Assembly: GCF_014855495.1 (NCBI RefSeq)
Contig: NZ_JACYFJ010000002.1
Span: forward strand, 682,001-746,000
Origin: Euzebyella saccharophila
GTDB lineage: Bacteria; Bacteroidota; Bacteroidia; Flavobacteriales; Flavobacteriaceae
Direction: 5' to 3'
DNA length: 64,000 bases
Below the pieces are notes generated by a model. It searched no databases. It was not told the origin of the DNA and saw nothing but the letters and a program-made list of their open reading frames with translations. The position numbers and the translations under genes were made by a program. Positions 26,964-35,281 of this stretch are shown piece after piece; the first letter of the stretch is position 1; the number at the start of each line of letters is the position of its first letter.

Positions 26964-27368
26964 TAAGTCGATTTATTTTAAGACGATGAACCCATCGTTC
27001 TTGAATTCAAATATTATTATCGGCTGATAAAAGACCTCGAATTTATTAAATGGACAAAAGAATTCTTAACTCAATAAAAGTGATATTTAACGTATACGTT
27101 CTAAGCCTAAAAGCACTATCAAATAAACTCTTTCATGCTCCCTAAGATTCACCCTCTAAAACACTGCAAACCAGTGTTTTGTTACAAAAAAGACGAAAAC
27201 CAAATAAAACTTAATTCTGTATTCTTAATAAGTAAATGACAGATTTTTTTTAACAGTTTTAACTGTTTTTCACAACTGGTTGAGAGTCAATTTTTTATTT
27301 AAAATTAGCACTGATTTACTCAAATTTATTATCTCTTTGTTAACATATTATTGATAAAGAAAATAAGT
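26964..27368. other. Divergent intergenic region between PAS kinase and AraC-BLUF gene
   Basis: About 400 bases, AT-rich. A hairpin AAAACACTG/CAGTGTTTT lies at 27158-27180. A 31-codon frame at 27050-27145 ends just before it but has no support. Promoters for both flanking genes must be here. Confidence 0.5.
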
Positions 27369-28817
27369 TTGAACACTTTTAAAATCGATGAGGATAGACC
27401 CTCGGAACATATTAGGAAAATAGCCCTAACCTTTAATGGCGAATTTGAGGAGGGATTAGGTGCCTCCTCGCTAAAACTTGACAATTCTGAGATTGGGCAT
27501 GGATATATCAATCTTTACGAGCCATTTCCAGGAATGAATGTTAGGACCTACAATTTAAAATTAAGCAAAGAACTTTCCTTTAACCTAAAGGATCACGGAT
27601 ACTCACCCCTCTATCTCATTTATTGCCTTGAGGGTAGTTATTATCATCATTACAGCAGTACTGAGGGAGCCACTAAAATAGCTCAAGGAAGAAACCTGAT
27701 CAGTATTTCTGCAGCTAACGAGGAACATGAATTGACCTTGCCCGCAAATGAGGACATTAAAATTTCGGTTATTGCCCTTCTCCGGAACAAATTAAAGGAT
27801 GAAGGAAGGGGAAATTTAGTTAATGTGATAAGGGATATTGTACTTAAGATGGACCAGGGTGAGTCCTATCAATTTATTGGCGGGCTTAGGAACAATATTG
27901 AGAGACACGCTAAAATTCTGGTTGAAAATAGACGTACGGACCTCGCTGGAAAACTTATTACCGAAGCCGCCGCATATACTACTCTAGCCGCCCAGTTGGA
28001 TGACCATGACAAAGACCTTTCCAAAAGCACTAACATAGAGCTAACGGATAAAGAATTGGATAGGGTTATAGCGCTTTGTAATTATATCTCCAACAATCTA
28101 GATAAGTCCAACACTATTAAAGAGCTGGCTTATACGAGCGGACTCTATCCTAAAAAACTTCAGGATGCTTTTCAATATCTATTCAATGAGAGCGTTGCCG
28201 CTTTCATAAAAAACATGCGTTTGGAGAAATCAAAGGAATTACTGGAAAACACCAATCTTTCCGTGGGACTTATTTGCGACAAAATTGGTATTAACAGCAA
28301 GAGTTATTTTTCAAAAATCTTCACTGAAAAATATGGTAATCTACCTACTGAATATAGATTATCCTTCAATCAAGGTGAGAATTCGTTTGAATTAAGTTAT
28401 CGCTCCAAAGCAAGGTTGTATTTGCCGGATACTGAGGTTGAAAAAATTGTAACCCTTTCAGAACAAAGCAATAAAGATGTAGGTATAACCGGTTGTCTTA
28501 TTTATTATGAAGAAGAGTTTTTTCAAATAATTGAAGGAAAAAAATCTGATGTTTTAAATCTATTTGAAAAAATCAAGGAGGATGAAAGGCATAAAAAAGT
28601 AACAATTCTGTGGAAAGGTTACAGGAAGAAAAAGATTTTTAAGGAGCCTGGGTTGTTCTTTGTTTCGGACCGAAAAAATTTTAACTACAACCACATTAAG
28701 GATTTGGGCATTACTATGCAATCCTTACTTAGGGGTGATAAGAAAACAGCCATTAAAGATCTTAGATTCTGGCAACGTATAAGGAATCTTATCATTGACA
28801 AGGCCCTTGTAGGGTAA
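27369..28817 (+). CDS. AraC-family regulator fused to C-terminal BLUF photoreceptor domain (482 aa)
   Basis: N-terminal cupin-like sensor region (about 1-150, with SPLYLIYCLEGSYYHHY), central helical part, AraC DNA-binding domain at about 230-332 (two helix-turn-helix units, IKELAYTSGLYPKKLQDAF and LICDKIGINSKSYFSKIF), then a BLUF domain from about 340. The flavin triad Tyr344 (ELSYRSKA), Asn368 (SNKDVGITG) and Gln386 (FFQIIEG) keeps the 24- and 18-residue spacing of known BLUF proteins (for example Tyr21/Asn45/Gln63 in AppA). Predicted blue-light-switched transcription factor. No ATG is available; TTG at 27369, behind AAAGAAAATAAG, gives exactly the 482-residue length of the paralogue at 61385. 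TTG at 27351 is an alternative. A microprotein gene converges 0 bases from its stop. Confidence 0.92.
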   Translation: MNTFKIDEDRPSEHIRKIALTFNGEFEEGLGASSLKLDNSEIGHGYINLYEPFPGMNVRTYNLKLSKELSFNLKDHGYSPLYLIYCLEGSYYHHYSSTEGATKIAQGRNLISISAANEEHELTLPANEDIKISVIALLRNKLKDEGRGNLVNVIRDIVLKMDQGESYQFIGGLRNNIERHAKILVENRRTDLAGKLITEAAAYTTLAAQLDDHDKDLSKSTNIELTDKELDRVIALCNYISNNLDKSNTIKELAYTSGLYPKKLQDAFQYLFNESVAAFIKNMRLEKSKELLENTNLSVGLICDKIGINSKSYFSKIFTEKYGNLPTEYRLSFNQGENSFELSYRSKARLYLPDTEVEKIVTLSEQSNKDVGITGCLIYYEEEFFQIIEGKKSDVLNLFEKIKEDERHKKVTILWKGYRKKKIFKEPGLFFVSDRKNFNYNHIKDLGITMQSLLRGDKKTAIKDLRFWQRIRNLIIDKALVG

Positions 28818-28955
28818 TTATCGTCTTAAAAATAGGGTAACGAGAAAACTTAGGAGAAAAAACAATATAGAAATGTACAGAACTACATTTGAAGCTTTTC
28901 TTTTAGAGGAAAGGTCTCCTACTATAAGCTGTAACTGTGAGACTAATTTTTTCAT
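28818..28955 (-). CDS. Single-pass membrane microprotein, tail-to-tail with AraC-BLUF (45 aa)
   Basis: ATG at 28955 to TAA at 28818, immediately abutting the stop of the AraC-BLUF gene on the other strand. Product: MKKLVSQLQL start, charged middle (DLSSKRKAS), then one transmembrane segment (LYISILFFLLSFLVTLFL) and a terminal RR. It aligns with the 47-residue product at 61240-61383, which converges on the second AraC-BLUF gene in the same way (shared MKK-L/I start, Q at residue 7 in both, and FIS/YIS-x-L-x-FLL-x-FL membrane core). Conservation of sequence and position in both copies argues it is a real gene. Function unknown. Confidence 0.7.
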   Translation of the reverse strand: MKKLVSQLQLIVGDLSSKRKASNVVLYISILFFLLSFLVTLFLRR

Positions 28956-29182
28956 AAGCAGCAAAATATTTTTTCAACGCACTCCTTCTATGTAGAGTTT
29001 GACTATTCTAATTGTGGGGTTTGGGGATAATTAGAACTATTCCTATCAAAATTACCTGTACGTATTCACTACTCATTAAAATGCCGAACAAATGTTTAAC
29101 AAATTTGAATAAAGATTTCTTTTTTTACCTACTTTATAGTTTCTTAATAAAGAATTTAACAGTATTAAAGTTTTTAATAGCG
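28956..29182. other. Upstream region of the microprotein gene
   Basis: No further gene seen; a plus-strand 60-codon frame here has no protein-like character. Confidence 0.5.
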
Positions 29183-29206
29183 AGACCGGTTTAAGCCGGT
29201 CTTTTT
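29183..29206. terminator. Hairpin after the broken M14-type gene
   Basis: AGACCGG/CCGGTCT arms with a T run on the plus strand. It sits directly after the stop of the gene at 29206 (minus strand); an outer GCGAG/CTCGC pairing extends it. The same core recurs in the terminator at 32367. Confidence 0.6.
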
Positions 29207-30252
29207 CATTCTCGCACCCCAATGCAAAACAAAGTATCACTTTTGGTCACTGGAGGTGTGCCCACCATGTAAAGAACTACCCCTGTACCCGAAGCTTTTA
29301 TAGTTTCAATAGTTTCACCAAATTCATTGGTGATATAACCTAGCTCCTGTTCATCTTTTACAAAATCACCAGCCTTTACGTCACTATAAAAAATACCTTT
29401 TGCAGGTGCTTTTATATACACTTGGTCATTGTATTTCTTCAATTCTGAAGGTAAATCTAAATCTGTTTTGTACATCTGAAGGGCGTTCATTACATGATAG
29501 ATACCATTTTTGTTCAAGGCAACCGCATCTGCCTGTACATTTCCTAATTTACCCGCTTCAAAACTCAATCCCACCTTACCATCTTGAACGGCCTGTTTGA
29601 AGGCATATTTAGCAGGTTCGGTATCCTTGAGTGTGTAACCATAAGAGACTACGTTGGAAAATCCGCTTTATTCCGATAGTTTTTTCGCCATGGCTGTTGC
29701 TATAGGTTGGCCTTCACGATTATAGTAACAAGCAAAAGGTAATAGGTCTTCACTTGCATCTCCCCCATGGATATCCAAAAACACATCGGTCAAGGGTATA
29801 ATATTCTTGGTAATATAATCCGCCACCTGCAGAGTGACCGTGCCGTTCTCTTTACCCGGGAATGCATTATTTAAATTAACCCCGTCATTGGGATTAACAA
29901 AAACCGATCGGCCGTAAAAAGCAGCGGTACTACTGATTGGAATTATAATAAGACTTCCTTTTAAGTCCTCAGGGCGAATTTCTCCAAGAAACTCTTGAAC
30001 CGCCATAATTGGGGGATACTCATAACCGTGAACACCGGCCAGTATGGTTAAAATTTTACCCTCCTCTTTTCCCTTAACAATAACAATGGGCAATTCGGTA
30101 GCGTTTTTTAAACTATCATTAAAAGACACCTTAAACTTTAAAATAGACCCCGGTTTGGTATTCTCAAACTTATCTTTAAATGATTCTTGACCTATTGCTC
30201 CCATCGTTAGGAAGAAAAATAAAACAAGTACCCTCAAATGTACCCTCATCAC
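29206..30252 (-). pseudogene. Succinylglutamate desuccinylase/aspartoacylase-like gene with in-frame TAA
   Basis: The 349-codon frame is open from ATG 30252 to TGA 29206 except for one TAA at 29668-29670 (codon after KKLSE), after which SGFSNVVSYGYT continues in the same frame. Signal peptide ending IGQES; zinc-ligand motifs GVHGYEYP (His, Glu) and LDIHGGD (His) of the M14-like AstE/AspA family; Glu of the active site in LSFEAGK lies beyond the stop. The truncated 194-residue product would lack it, so the gene is probably inactive unless the stop is read through or is an error. An exported deacylase of small acyl-amino acids is the family expectation. Confidence 0.8.
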
Positions 30253-30460
30253 CTACATATTTAAATTTCGTGTAGGCCTCAAATTAAGTAAAAGCCTAGC
30301 AAACCGTAAAATTAAAGAGAATCGGTCAAAAATGATTTCAAGTAGTTGCTAATTTGAGATTATAATTTATCCAATTGTAGATAACGAACACTCGGAATTT
30401 GTATTAAAAACCAAACTATAATTAGTTTTGCAAACCTGCCTTGAATTCTAAAGTTTGTCC

Positions 30461-31036
30461 ATGAAAGCACTTCAAAATCATATCGCAAAGTATATTGATA
30501 TTAACGTAGATAAATTTGAAGAGTTATTCGATTATTTCAAGGTAATTCACGTACGTAAAAAGGACCATTTAGAAATGTACACAGGGCCTGTGTTTCAGCA
30601 TAATTACTTTGTCATCAAAGGATGTTTACATATGTATTTCTTGACAGAAAAAGGTGATCAACAATCAGTTCAATTTGCCATTGAAAATTGGTGGATCAAT
30701 GACCCTTTGAGTCTTTGTCACCAAAAAGAAAGTGAATTTCAATTACAAGCAGTAGAGAAAAGTACGGTTTTAGCCATATCGCAAAGTGATCAAGAATTAC
30801 TCTTAACAGAAATACCAAAATTGGAACGTTATTTTAGGGTGATGAACCAAATAGGGTTCGGAGCCGCCCTGCACCGAATAAAATATATGTATGAAGCCTC
30901 AAAAGCGGCAAGGTATTTTCAGTTTGTGGAAAGATACCCACAGTTCGCGCAACGGGTACCCCAATATTTAATCGCTTCTTTTTTAGGTTTGACACCGGAG
31001 TACGTAAGTGAAATAAGGGCGAAAAATCGTTCTTAA
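30461..31036 (+). CDS. Crp/Fnr-family transcriptional regulator (191 aa)
   Basis: Cyclic-nucleotide-binding-like beta-roll (about 20-125, with VFQHNYFVIKGCLHMY) and a C-terminal HTH (VPQYLIASFLGLTPEYVSEIRAK). The family is common in Bacteroidota as local regulators without a proven cNMP ligand. The track-style TTG start two codons upstream is rejected in favour of ATG 30461. It lies 64 bases ahead of an AhpD-like gene on the same strand and most likely controls it. A link with the GTAAC operators is not supported: none occurs near its own gene. Confidence 0.88.
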   Translation: MKALQNHIAKYIDINVDKFEELFDYFKVIHVRKKDHLEMYTGPVFQHNYFVIKGCLHMYFLTEKGDQQSVQFAIENWWINDPLSLCHQKESEFQLQAVEKSTVLAISQSDQELLLTEIPKLERYFRVMNQIGFGAALHRIKYMYEASKAARYFQFVERYPQFAQRVPQYLIASFLGLTPEYVSEIRAKNRS

Positions 31037-31100
31037 ACTAGCTTAAGAAGATGTGATTTCTACCTCAATACATTTGTATCAAATCCTAAAATGATATAAA

Positions 31101-31550
31101 ATGACAAAGAGAATCAACATCTATCAGACCCAACCCGAAGCTTTCAAAGGAATGTTCGCTTTGGAAAAATTCTTAACTGAAGGCCCCCTCAACAAGAAGC
31201 AGATTTCACTCATTAAAATGAGGGCTTCTCAAATAAACGGATGTGCCTATTGCCTAGCCATGCACTCAAAAGAAGCTCTAAAAGCCGGAGAAAGCCCAGA
31301 AAGACTACACCTTCTAGCTGCTTGGAAAGACTCCAATGAATTTATCAATGACGAAAAAGTACTTTTAAGGATGACCGAAGAAATAACCAATATTCATGAA
31401 AATGGACTTACGGAGGAAACCTATCAAATAGCGACAGAATTATTTGAAACATCTAGTCTCATCTCGATTATCATGGCTATTGCAACCATAAATTCTTGGA
31501 ACCGAATCGCCATCAGTACACGATTGGAATTTAACAGTTCTGTTACATAA
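31101..31550 (+). CDS. Carboxymuconolactone decarboxylase/AhpD-family protein (149 aa)
   Basis: All-helical AhpD-like protein with the redox motif INGCAYCLAMHSKEA (CxxC plus the downstream His of the family). Members act as alkylhydroperoxidase-type disulfide reductants; the CxxC...H pattern favours the peroxidase-related role over decarboxylation. Downstream partner of a Crp/Fnr-type regulator gene, a pairing frequent in Bacteroidota. Confidence 0.9.
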   Translation: MTKRINIYQTQPEAFKGMFALEKFLTEGPLNKKQISLIKMRASQINGCAYCLAMHSKEALKAGESPERLHLLAAWKDSNEFINDEKVLLRMTEEITNIHENGLTEETYQIATELFETSSLISIIMAIATINSWNRIAISTRLEFNSSVT

Positions 31551-31762
31551 AAACGATTGCTTGTATTGAGGTTTTAAAATCGCTTTGTTCCTAAAATCCT
31601 TACCCATTTCCATTCCGTCATCAGTGTTCTATTTGTATCAGTTTTTGGTACAAAACTTACATGGCTTATCCTAACAAGCCTCTAGTTTTACATTGTTGCA
31701 ACTAGTTTTTTGGAATCATGTTTTCCAAGATTTCAATGTCAATTATTTATTAATAAAACATT

Positions 31763-32272
31763 ATGAACACTAGAAACATATACAAGTTACTCTTTATATC
31801 TTCCCTACTACTAATGGGGTGCAATGATGGGGAAGATGATCAAATCGTCAATACGGTGCAAGAAGATTTAATCAATACGGATTATCCGGAGAAGAAACAG
31901 GAAGTGATAGAAACTTGGGACGCTATTGAGCAAAGCCTTAGAGATGGTGACATTGATAAGCTTATTTCATTTCACGGATACAGTCCCAAGTTTACGGAGT
32001 ATAAGAACGGAGAAGCAGTAAATGGTGCCGAAGCCAATGAAACTTTTGAACGCAACACCTTTGGGGCCCTTACCGAGGTTGTAAAGTTTGACACCGAAGA
32101 TTTTAAGGTTTCCGTTTATGGAGATGTCGCCAATGTGACTTTTCAGACCGACTTCCATTTAAAATTTGGTGATAATTTGGTTGTTATAAATGAACAAACC
32201 ACCCTGTTATTTGTAAAAACCAACGATGGTTGGAAAATTGTTCATGAGCACCATTCGCCTTGGGCGCAATAA
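31763..32272 (+). CDS. SnoaL/NTF2-like lipoprotein (169 aa)
   Basis: Lipoprotein signal with lipobox LLMGC, then a short acidic spacer and one NTF2-like domain (about 45-165: VIETWDAIEQSLRDGDIDKL, ..., NDGWKIVHEHHSPW) of the DUF4440/SnoaL type. Such domains bind or act on small hydrophobic ligands; no specific substrate can be given. Single gene, closed by the strong hairpin at 32367. Confidence 0.85.
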   Translation: MNTRNIYKLLFISSLLLMGCNDGEDDQIVNTVQEDLINTDYPEKKQEVIETWDAIEQSLRDGDIDKLISFHGYSPKFTEYKNGEAVNGAEANETFERNTFGALTEVVKFDTEDFKVSVYGDVANVTFQTDFHLKFGDNLVVINEQTTLLFVKTNDGWKIVHEHHSPWAQ

Positions 32273-32366
32273 CAAAAAATACCAGTAAAGCTTGATATAC
32301 AAAGTAGGAATGATGGGTTATTAATCCTGTAATTTATTCTTTGAAGAATAGAAGGGCACCTATAAA

Positions 32367-32399
32367 GCATAAAAGACCGGTACCACCGGTCTTTTATGC
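32367..32399. terminator. Bidirectional terminator
   Basis: 15-bp perfect arms (GCATAAAAGACCGGT / ACCGGTCTTTTATGC) with a three-base loop, between two converging genes. Confidence 0.93.
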
Positions 32400-32515
32400 A
32401 ACCTAGATTAAAATATTTCACTTGGCATTTTCACATCATCTTTGGCTTTTTACTTTGAAATAATTTCATGTTATGCCCTATGTCTGTGTATAAGGTTCAA
32501 CCAATAAATATACTT

Positions 32516-33799
32516 TTAACTTGCTATCTCTTTCATGGCAGCAACAAACGTATCCAATTCCTCCATTGTGTTATAAAGGTGAGGTGTTACTATAATCCCT
32601 GTTTTTTTGGTGGTGGTAAATATTCCATATTTCTCATAAAGAATTTCAACTAATTCAGCAGAGTCTATTCCAGTAACTCCTACATTACCTATAGCACCAT
32701 ACCTTTGAGAATCACTAGGTGAATAAATTTTAATATTTTTTTCATCTCTGAGCTTATCCATCCAATAGGTACTTAAAAACCGTAATCTTTCTTCCTTTAG
32801 TTTTCCTCCTATTTTTTGATGGAAATTGATAGCATCCTCAATTGCTAAATAATCATGACAGGGAAGGGTACCCACATGGCTAAATTTACGTATGTCGTTT
32901 TCATCATAGGTATCATCACCATAAAGTGGCCAAACTTTCCCTATTTTCTCCTTTTTCATATATAATAATCCCGTACCCAATGGTGCACCAAGCCATTTGT
33001 GTAAACTAGTACCCAGATAATCACATTCCAATTCCGGTATTTTAAAATCTACATGGGCAAAGGCATGAGCAGAATCTGAAATTACTTCTACATCATATTT
33101 GTGCGCCATTCTTGAAATTTTACTTACGGGTAATATTTGACCGGTGAAATTGTTGATGTGGGTAACAACCAACACCTTTGTTTTATTTGTTATGGCCTTT
33201 TCATAAGCTTCTACAATTTCTTCATCACTTTTAGGATCGGAAGGTATCTTAATAGTCTTATTTACAGAACCGTATCTTCTGGCCCTCATAGCAAAGCATT
33301 GCACAACGCTGGGGTAATCAACGTCCGTAAGTATAACCTAATCCCCCTTATTTAATTGAAGTCCCAATATAATTGTATCCAATGCCTCCGTTGTATTACG
33401 GCACAACAACAACTCTTCGGTTGAGCAACCAGCTAATTCTGCAACCTGTTGATATATTTTTTCCTTATCGATTTTTCTTTCCCGACGCATAAAATACGAA
33501 TGGTTATCATTAATGTGGTTTAAATGAGTCATCTGTGATTCTCTTACCGGTTCTGACATCATACTATAATAACCATTCTCAAGATTTATGAATTCTTTGG
33601 ATGGTTTGTACAATTTTTGGATGTCCTTCCAAAATTCTTCATCTTTTGCCAAAGCATTTGGGTCTAGAGCATTTTTTCTTTCCCAATTTATATTTGCAGA
33701 TGCAAGCAAGTCCATATTGGTAAAAGAATAGGCGCTAAGGCCCGCAATGGCCCCTATTGAACTTTTAAGGAAATGACGTCTCTTTAATTCGTCGGACAT
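32516..33799 (-). pseudogene. Class V aminotransferase, Tat-exported type, with in-frame TAG
   Basis: 428-codon frame with a single TAG at 33338-33340 after LQLNKGD; VILTDVDYPSVVQCFAMR follows in the same frame, the expected position of a Glu (GAG to TAG). N-terminal KRRHFLKSSIGAIAGL is a twin-arginine signal. PLP lysine lies in GTSLHKWLGAPLG, after the stop, so the 153-residue truncated product would be dead. The family (isopenicillin-N-epimerase-like, exported) acts on small amino-group substrates of unknown identity. Either a fresh nonsense mutation or a base error. Confidence 0.82.
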
Positions 33800-33928
33800 A
33801 TGATTTTATCTGTTAAGGGTTATTAATTAGGTTCCAAAAAATGTTACTGTATTTAATACTTCAATATATAATTAACTAGTTATGAATTACAAGTGTAGGT
33901 GGTGGACTTACCCTTGATTTTTCAATTC

Positions 33929-34405
33929 CTATTCCACAATTTTAATATCAATGGAGGTCCTACTCTGCCAGCCTGTTTCATCTGTTATAGCGTACGCACA
34001 ATGATAATCACCAGTATCAATGTCCTCGGGTATGGTTACCTCAATAGCAATCTCATATTCCTGAACGCCGCCATCTATAGCATAGTTTTCCATAAAAATC
34101 CATGGATTCACTGATGATTTTAAGGGCAATAGTTCGCAAACTCCTATTTGATCATCATGGGTATGATGGTCAAAATTATGATGCAGGTCAAGACTGTAGG
34201 AAGCCAAAGCTTCATTATCTGTAACCCGGGCCCTAAAAGTGTAAGTCTCCCCTCTTTGTAGTTCTTCACAACCTTGCGGAAATCCATTGGCATAATCAAT
34301 ACTAATAGTTGGCCTTTCCTCATCCTTTGATGATGAATCATCCGATGAACATGCAAAAATTAATAGAGCAGACGCCAGATATAATATTTTTTGTAATCTT
34401 TTCAT
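33929..34405 (-). CDS. DUF4625 lipoprotein, His-rich (158 aa)
   Basis: Lipobox IFACSSDD, then one Ig-like DUF4625 domain with His-rich HHNFDHHTHDD and a late CAYAITDE. Surface or periplasmic lipoprotein; DUF4625 genes typically accompany metal-type TonB receptors in Bacteroidota. The His cluster suggests metal (zinc) binding. Last gene of the long minus-strand metal locus, 68 bases after the two-domain paralogue. Confidence 0.85.
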   Translation of the reverse strand: MKRLQKILYLASALLIFACSSDDSSSKDEERPTISIDYANGFPQGCEELQRGETYTFRARVTDNEALASYSLDLHHNFDHHTHDDQIGVCELLPLKSSVNPWIFMENYAIDGGVQEYEIAIEVTIPEDIDTGDYHCAYAITDETGWQSRTSIDIKIVE

Positions 34406-34429
34406 TTATTCTGTTTTTTGATTAAAAAC

Positions 34430-34464
34430 AGCCCCATTTTCTTTTCATTTTAGGAAATGGGGCT
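34430..34464 (-). terminator. Hairpin between the two DUF4625 genes
   Basis: AGCCCCATTT/AAATGGGGCT arms with a 15-base loop, followed on the minus strand by G and T5. May terminate most transcripts before the last gene of the locus. Confidence 0.65.
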
Positions 34465-34472
34465 TTTTTAAC

Positions 34473-35246
34473 TTAAGCAGTTACATCAATATGGGTAGCT
34501 ATCATTTTGGTATTCCCATCTTCATCCTCAATGGTTATCAGCATATGGTATTCACCTGCAGGTGCCGTTGCGGGCACATCTATATGCTTATGAAATTCAG
34601 CGGAAGTCTCTTCATGAAGACCCTCTTCATAAACTTCTTCAAAATCCCACTCTTCTTCCCCTTCTGCCAATTCGAGATCATGTGCGTGAATATCAACGCT
34701 AACATTATGAATACCATTAACGGCTTCAATCATGAATTCCACATGAAAATCACTTCCACGAGCAACGGTTTCATCAATAGACATATCACTCACCGTAATG
34801 GGATCCATTATTTCAATTTCTCCTTCCACCTCTGTACTATTACCATTCTCATCGGTTACGGTTAGGGTAATGTGATATTCACCGGCAGGAGCTGTGGTTG
34901 GAATGTCTACGTGCTCATGAAATTCAGGGTTGATTACTAAGTAAGAGGCATTCGTAAAAGTCTGTTCAAAATCCCATTCTTCCTCACCTTCTCCCACTTC
35001 CAAATCGTGTCCATGAATATCCAGCGTAATGGAAGCTACGGTGGCCTCAGCCGTTATTTCTGCCTCCAAATGAATATCACTTCCTTTATAAGCTACGGAT
35101 TCCCCTCCGTGGGTACTTCCTTCTCCGAATTCAAAATTGGTAATGGAAGGAGCAGCCAATTGAATGTCTCCATCATCGTCACTACTACAGGAATACAAGG
35201 TAATTGCGCATGCAATTAGCGCTAATTGTTTTAAACTTGTTTTCAT
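34473..35246 (-). CDS. Tandem DUF4625 lipoprotein, His-rich (257 aa)
   Basis: Lipobox TLYSCSSDDD, then two DUF4625 domains in tandem (about 35-140 and 150-255). Each has a matching pair of motifs: DIHGHDLEVGEGEEEWDFE then FHEHVDIPTTAPAGEYH in the first, DIHAHDLELAEGEEEWDFE then FHKHIDVPATAPAGEYH in the second. The near repeat shows a recent internal duplication. Spaced His/Asp/Glu suggest repeated metal sites, fitting a metal-capture lipoprotein partner of the TonB receptor encoded 35 bases upstream. Confidence 0.87.
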   Translation of the reverse strand: MKTSLKQLALIACAITLYSCSSDDDGDIQLAAPSITNFEFGEGSTHGGESVAYKGSDIHLEAEITAEATVASITLDIHGHDLEVGEGEEEWDFEQTFTNASYLVINPEFHEHVDIPTTAPAGEYHITLTVTDENGNSTEVEGEIEIMDPITVSDMSIDETVARGSDFHVEFMIEAVNGIHNVSVDIHAHDLELAEGEEEWDFEEVYEEGLHEETSAEFHKHIDVPATAPAGEYHMLITIEDEDGNTKMIATHIDVTA

Positions 35247-35281
35247 AAAATAAGAATTTGTGTTTGTAAATAAATGATTAA

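Noticed and set aside
27050-27145. 31-codon frame followed by a hairpin upstream of AraC-BLUF
   Set aside because: No membrane or conserved pattern, no paralogue near the second AraC-BLUF gene, and it lies in the divergent promoter region.
30461-31036. Crp/Fnr-type gene as the regulator of the five GTAAC operators
   Set aside because: It is 17 kb away, pairs with an AhpD-like gene, and has no GTAAC-N4-GTTAC site near its own start. The HTH helix reads TPEYVSE, so specificity cannot be matched. The true regulator is probably outside the window.
29668-33340. Stop-codon recoding (selenocysteine or pyrrolysine) to explain the in-frame TAA and TAG
   Set aside because: The stops are TAA and TAG, not TGA, and neither family uses these residues. 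Nonsense mutation or base error is simpler.
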